From assembly GCA_019321725.1 (NCBI GenBank), contig CM033124.1:1240001-1304000 (forward strand): a stretch of 64,000 bases of DNA. The letters run 5' to 3'. Under the pieces are notes generated by a model, which was given only the letters and a program-made list of their open reading frames with translations, ran no database searches and was not told the origin of the DNA. Of the stretch, positions 60,954 through 64,000 are shown in pieces; the first letter of the stretch is position 1, and each line of letters opens with the position of its first letter. The position numbers were made by a program, and so were the translations under genes. Source of the stretch: Paulownia fortunei. Taxonomy: Eukaryota; Streptophyta; Magnoliopsida; Lamiales; Paulowniaceae.

Positions 60954-62131
60954 CTAGAAAAATAAATTGATCTGCACAAGAATGAAAGCAGTTTTAAAAA
61001 AATTAAATATGTTTATACATGATACTAATTGCAAGAAACAAAATTAGGAAGACAAATTCAAGATCATAGTACTTTAAAGCTTAAACTAACAATTAATAGC
61101 TCCAAATAAAAAGCTTTTTGTGTATCTAAGTCAACATAATAAAATCTAACAAGAAGTCCATATTTAATCACAGTTTAAAAACAAAATTAGGAAAACAAAT
61201 TCAAGATCATAGTACTTTAAAGCTTAAACTAACAATTAATAGCTCCAAATAAAAATCTTTATGTGTATCTAAGTCAACATAATAAAATCTAACAAGAAGT
61301 CCATATTTAATCACAGTCCAAACATTATCGAGCACCATCAAAGAACCAATCAGAAGTATTTCAGAAAAACTACAAATATGCTTACTTTTCACAATGAACA
61401 AGTTCTAGAACTTAGAATAGAAGTAGAGACGGACTCATTTACATTCTAAGGGATAAAAGCATCTAAGCTTTTGCAAACTGGACAAGCCTAAAATCAAGAG
61501 AACCACAAATATGCAAGGATTTTCCATATGAAAAGGAATCCACCATACTTTGAAAAACTCTCTACACCCATCTGTAAAAATTAACCAAGACTACACCCCT
61601 TTGACTTGTGGAAATTGGAACTTTTTTCATCAACTATATATGATCAACTAAATTATCATCTATTCTAACCAGGTTCCTTAAACCCACATCAGCTTGTATA
61701 AAAACTCAAAGCCCAGGAATTCAGTATAAACTACATGTTTCTTTCAATTCTGCCCAACTTTCTACTGTTCTTCGAGGCCTACCAATCTACCCAAAAGAGA
61801 AATACATAATATTTACTACAACAAAGTACAAAAAAGAACACACATGAATATCATCTAATAGAAGTTAAGAATCACAGCTAAAGTAACTTATAAAAAGAAA
61901 ACATGCACAAGAAGATAGATAATTTCAACTATTAACTTAACACAAAACCCATAAATTTTTTTTCTAGAAACCATCTACGACAATTCATTTCAAATCACTA
62001 TAAGAACAATCAAAACGCAAAACCCACTAATCAGAACTTGATAAAAAGCCCAAAAATCTAAACTTTTGCCAACAGATCACATTTACAAAGACAACAAAAA
62101 TACAGGAACCAAAGAAAGACGAGATCAATAC
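60954..62131 (-). other. Probable 5' UTR intron of the unknown gene
   Basis: On the - strand the acceptor TTTTTCTAG lies one base before the ATG at 60952. A donor AAG/GTATTG at 62131/62130 could pair with it, leaving a non-coding first exon. The stretch has no coding content. It contains the 143 bp tandem duplication listed separately. The intron is inferred from splice signals alone. Confidence 0.55.
61036..61321. repeat. Nearly identical two-copy tandem duplication (143 bp unit)
   Basis: Copy 1 is 61036-61178 and copy 2 is 61179-61321. They share long identical blocks, for example TCAAGATCATAGTACTTTAA and CTAACAAGAAGTCCATATTT, and differ at only a few positions. It is the youngest looking of the local duplications in this window and lies in the inferred 5' UTR intron of the unknown gene. 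Confidence 0.95.
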
Positions 62132-62420
62132 CTTCAAAATTATAACAAGTCAATGCTCAAGGGGGTTTATACGATCAAAACCCTTGAGCAAAAGGGGTCC
62201 TTAGAGAGAGGAAAAAGAATAGAGTAGGTGGTAAGAAGAGAGATAATGGGAAGAAAATGTACAAAAAGTTGGTATCTATAGAGAGAGAGAAAAGACGACC
62301 GCATCAACGCCACAAGCCAAATACAAGAGCGAGTGCATGCCGAACGCCTACTTTGATTATGACATGGTTTAGACGAAGTTGGAAGTTTTCTTCCCACTTT
62401 TCTTGAATGGGAAAAACAAT
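62132..62420 (-). promoter_or_regulatory. Probable 5' UTR exon and start region of the unknown gene
   Basis: On the - strand this is a CT-rich stretch, with CTCTCTCTCTATAG-type pyrimidine runs around 62278-62295, leading to a donor site at about 62131. Pyrimidine-rich leaders are usual in plant 5' UTRs. The exact transcription start cannot be placed. Confidence 0.4.
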
Positions 62421-63103
62421 TTTGGGTCAATATTCGCAAGCTGTTGTTCTGAGTAAAATTGCATTTTGCACCTTAGAAGTCTTTTTTCACTTCCCATCCC
62501 TACAAAACAAACATTAGCACTTCACACCCTCAAACTATTAAGTATTGACTTTTTACACCCGGTTACATATTTCCACAAAAACACCATAGAAATATTGACT
62601 CCAAATCACTTTGATATTTTGCACCTATTAAAGCCAAATTTTACATTTTGCACCCACAAATTAGATTTTAATAAATTGAATATTTTGAATAAAATTGTCT
62701 TCTTAAATTTTTAGATAAATAAATTCCATTCAACATAATTTTAGTTTTTAATGTGAATGAACTAAAAAAAAAACATTTTTCAATGTTGAATCCAAATTAT
62801 TTTTGTTCAATTATAGTTACATAGGTATTTTTTTTATTAAAAAAAATAATATTCTCAAAAATTAAAAAAAAATATTTTAAGTTAATTGTTATATTATTAT
62901 TAAGTTCATATAAATTCAAAAAAATTATTATTAACATAAAATAATTTAATGTTTGACATAAAAAATTAATTTGAGTTTTTTTTTTTTTTAACCTGAAATA
63001 GGTTTTGGGAGGCAAAGTATAATCAATTAAATAATTTTGAGGGGGTTAAAGTGCAACCATCTCTAACAAATGGATGATTATGCCCTTAAGAATATCGTAT
63101 GCT

Positions 63104-63117
63104 TGTCACGTGACAAA
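63104..63117. promoter_or_regulatory. 14-base palindrome centred on a G-box
   Basis: TTGTCACGTGACAA is a perfect palindrome with the G-box core CACGTG. It lies about 700 bases upstream of the inferred transcription start of the unknown gene (- strand). A TF role is inferred from the motif only. Confidence 0.5.
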
Positions 63118-63960
63118 TTTTCGATAGGTTTTTTGTCCGAAAATAGGTGCCGTGGTCAACATGCAATAATTAATAATAGATCTTGGCGGTAACTCGTTTG
63201 GATGTTTTGTTTTGTTTTGTTTTTTATAACTCAGGTATTTTAATTTATGTTAAATTATATATTTTAAAATTTTAAAATTTATATTCTTATAATTTTGGAC
63301 TGGTTAAATTGTGAAATATAGTATAATTGAATTCAGTTTGTGTTAAATTATATATTTTGGAAATCCAAGATTCATGTTCTTAAATTGCGGTGTATGTTTC
63401 AATTGGATCACATGTTCTCTATAAACTGTACAAGTGTTCACCAAAATTCGAACCCCCACCCTATCAGTGGAAGCGAGTAATAGATTCATCAGTTGAGTTG
63501 TGGATCGAGAACTATTTTTTTTATTATTATTATTAGAAAGATTAGTATAAAAACATAAATTCTTTTAGAAATGAAGTGCTATTTATCCAAGAAATAATTG
63601 GATTTTCAAGAAATAAAAATAGAGATAAACTAGTAAATCTCAATGTTATAAGGGTAAAATTAATGTTTTATTTTTTTGGATTGTGAGTAGTTTCTTCCAT
63701 TGAATCTTTTTAAGTTAAATTTTGAAGTTTAGTACTTTCGGATTGAGACTTGAAAAATTAGATTTATGGTTTTAAGATTGTGGGTTCTGATTCATATATT
63801 AGTGTAGTATCCCACATTTTTTTTAGATTAACAATAATTATACTATTACATCAATATATATTAATAATAACTCAATAAATTTATCAATTATCAATAAATT
63901 ATAAAAAATAATGAGATAGAAAGATCATAAAAGTGAGACAAATACCATTTTATAGAGTAT

Positions 63961-64000
63961 TGATATCCCACATCAATTTGGGAGAGAAATTTGGAACTAA
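63961..64000. mobile_element. Start of a TRIM/LTR-like element, cut by the window end
   Basis: TGATATCCCACATCAATTTG followed by GGAGAGAAA resembles the first bases of common small plant LTR (TRIM) elements, which often begin TG-ATATCCCACATCGG and then TTGGGAGAG. Another TATCCCACAT occurs at 63808. Only about 41 bases are visible, so this is tentative. Confidence 0.4.

Larger units (their letters stand above)
62421..64000. other. AT-rich flank with decayed repeats
   Basis: No gene was seen. From about 62455 to 63060 there are several TTTTGCACC/TTGCACC phrases on the left and an AAGTGCAACC phrase on the right (about 63049), which may be a decayed inverted-end element. A 14-base palindrome lies at 63104-63117. 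The rest is AT-rich up to an LTR-like start at the very end. Confidence 0.55.

Overview
This is nuclear DNA from a flowering plant, almost certainly a eudicot. The genes are split by many GT-AG introns, intergenic DNA is very AT-rich, every recognisable protein is plant-type, and small DNA transposons sit in the introns. I cannot fix the lineage below eudicot. I see no bacterial, viral or CRISPR content and no obviously new multi-gene system. Gene models were assembled by hand: I looked for conserved protein blocks, matched GT-AG borders, and checked that the reading phase closes across every exon junction.

Layout. (1) 281-8758, + strand: the 3' part of an ABC1/UbiB-type atypical kinase gene (ABC1K family); its 5' end lies left of the window. 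(2) 10781-17253, + strand: a complete TMEM115/rhomboid-like protein 19 gene with two DNA-transposon insertions in its introns. (3) About 19145-20645: a GC-richer block that looks like a nuclear insertion of mitochondrial DNA, lying between two convergent genes. (4) 20886-25766, - strand: a complete 15-exon MLO gene, closest to the clade V (powdery mildew susceptibility) type. (5) About 25.8-34.5 kb: gene-poor, AT-rich DNA with decayed repeats and a compact cluster of G-boxes and TGGGCC/GGCCCA motifs. (6) 35015-48591, + strand: a complete POWERDRESS-like (PWR) double-SANT corepressor gene with two introns of nearly 4 kb. (7) 50390-58107, - strand: a complete 13-exon RluA-type RNA pseudouridine synthase of the plant PUS5 type, with glycine where the catalytic aspartate is expected. 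(8) 59473-60952, - strand: a complete three-coding-exon gene for a plant protein I do not recognise, with a probable 5' UTR exon near 62.1-62.4 kb. (9) The window ends in AT-rich repeats, and its last bases resemble the start of a small LTR (TRIM-like) element.

The genes do not form a pathway. Inferred roles are organelle quinone/lipid homeostasis (ABC1K), Golgi membrane function (RBL19/TMEM115), plasma-membrane calmodulin-binding protein (MLO), histone deacetylation with HDA9 (PWR) and RNA modification (PUS5-like). The structural observations most worth checking are the altered catalytic motif of the PUS5-like protein, the mitochondrial insertion, four DNA transposons with readable ends, and six local two-copy tandem duplications of about 60-200 bp scattered through introns and intergenic DNA.
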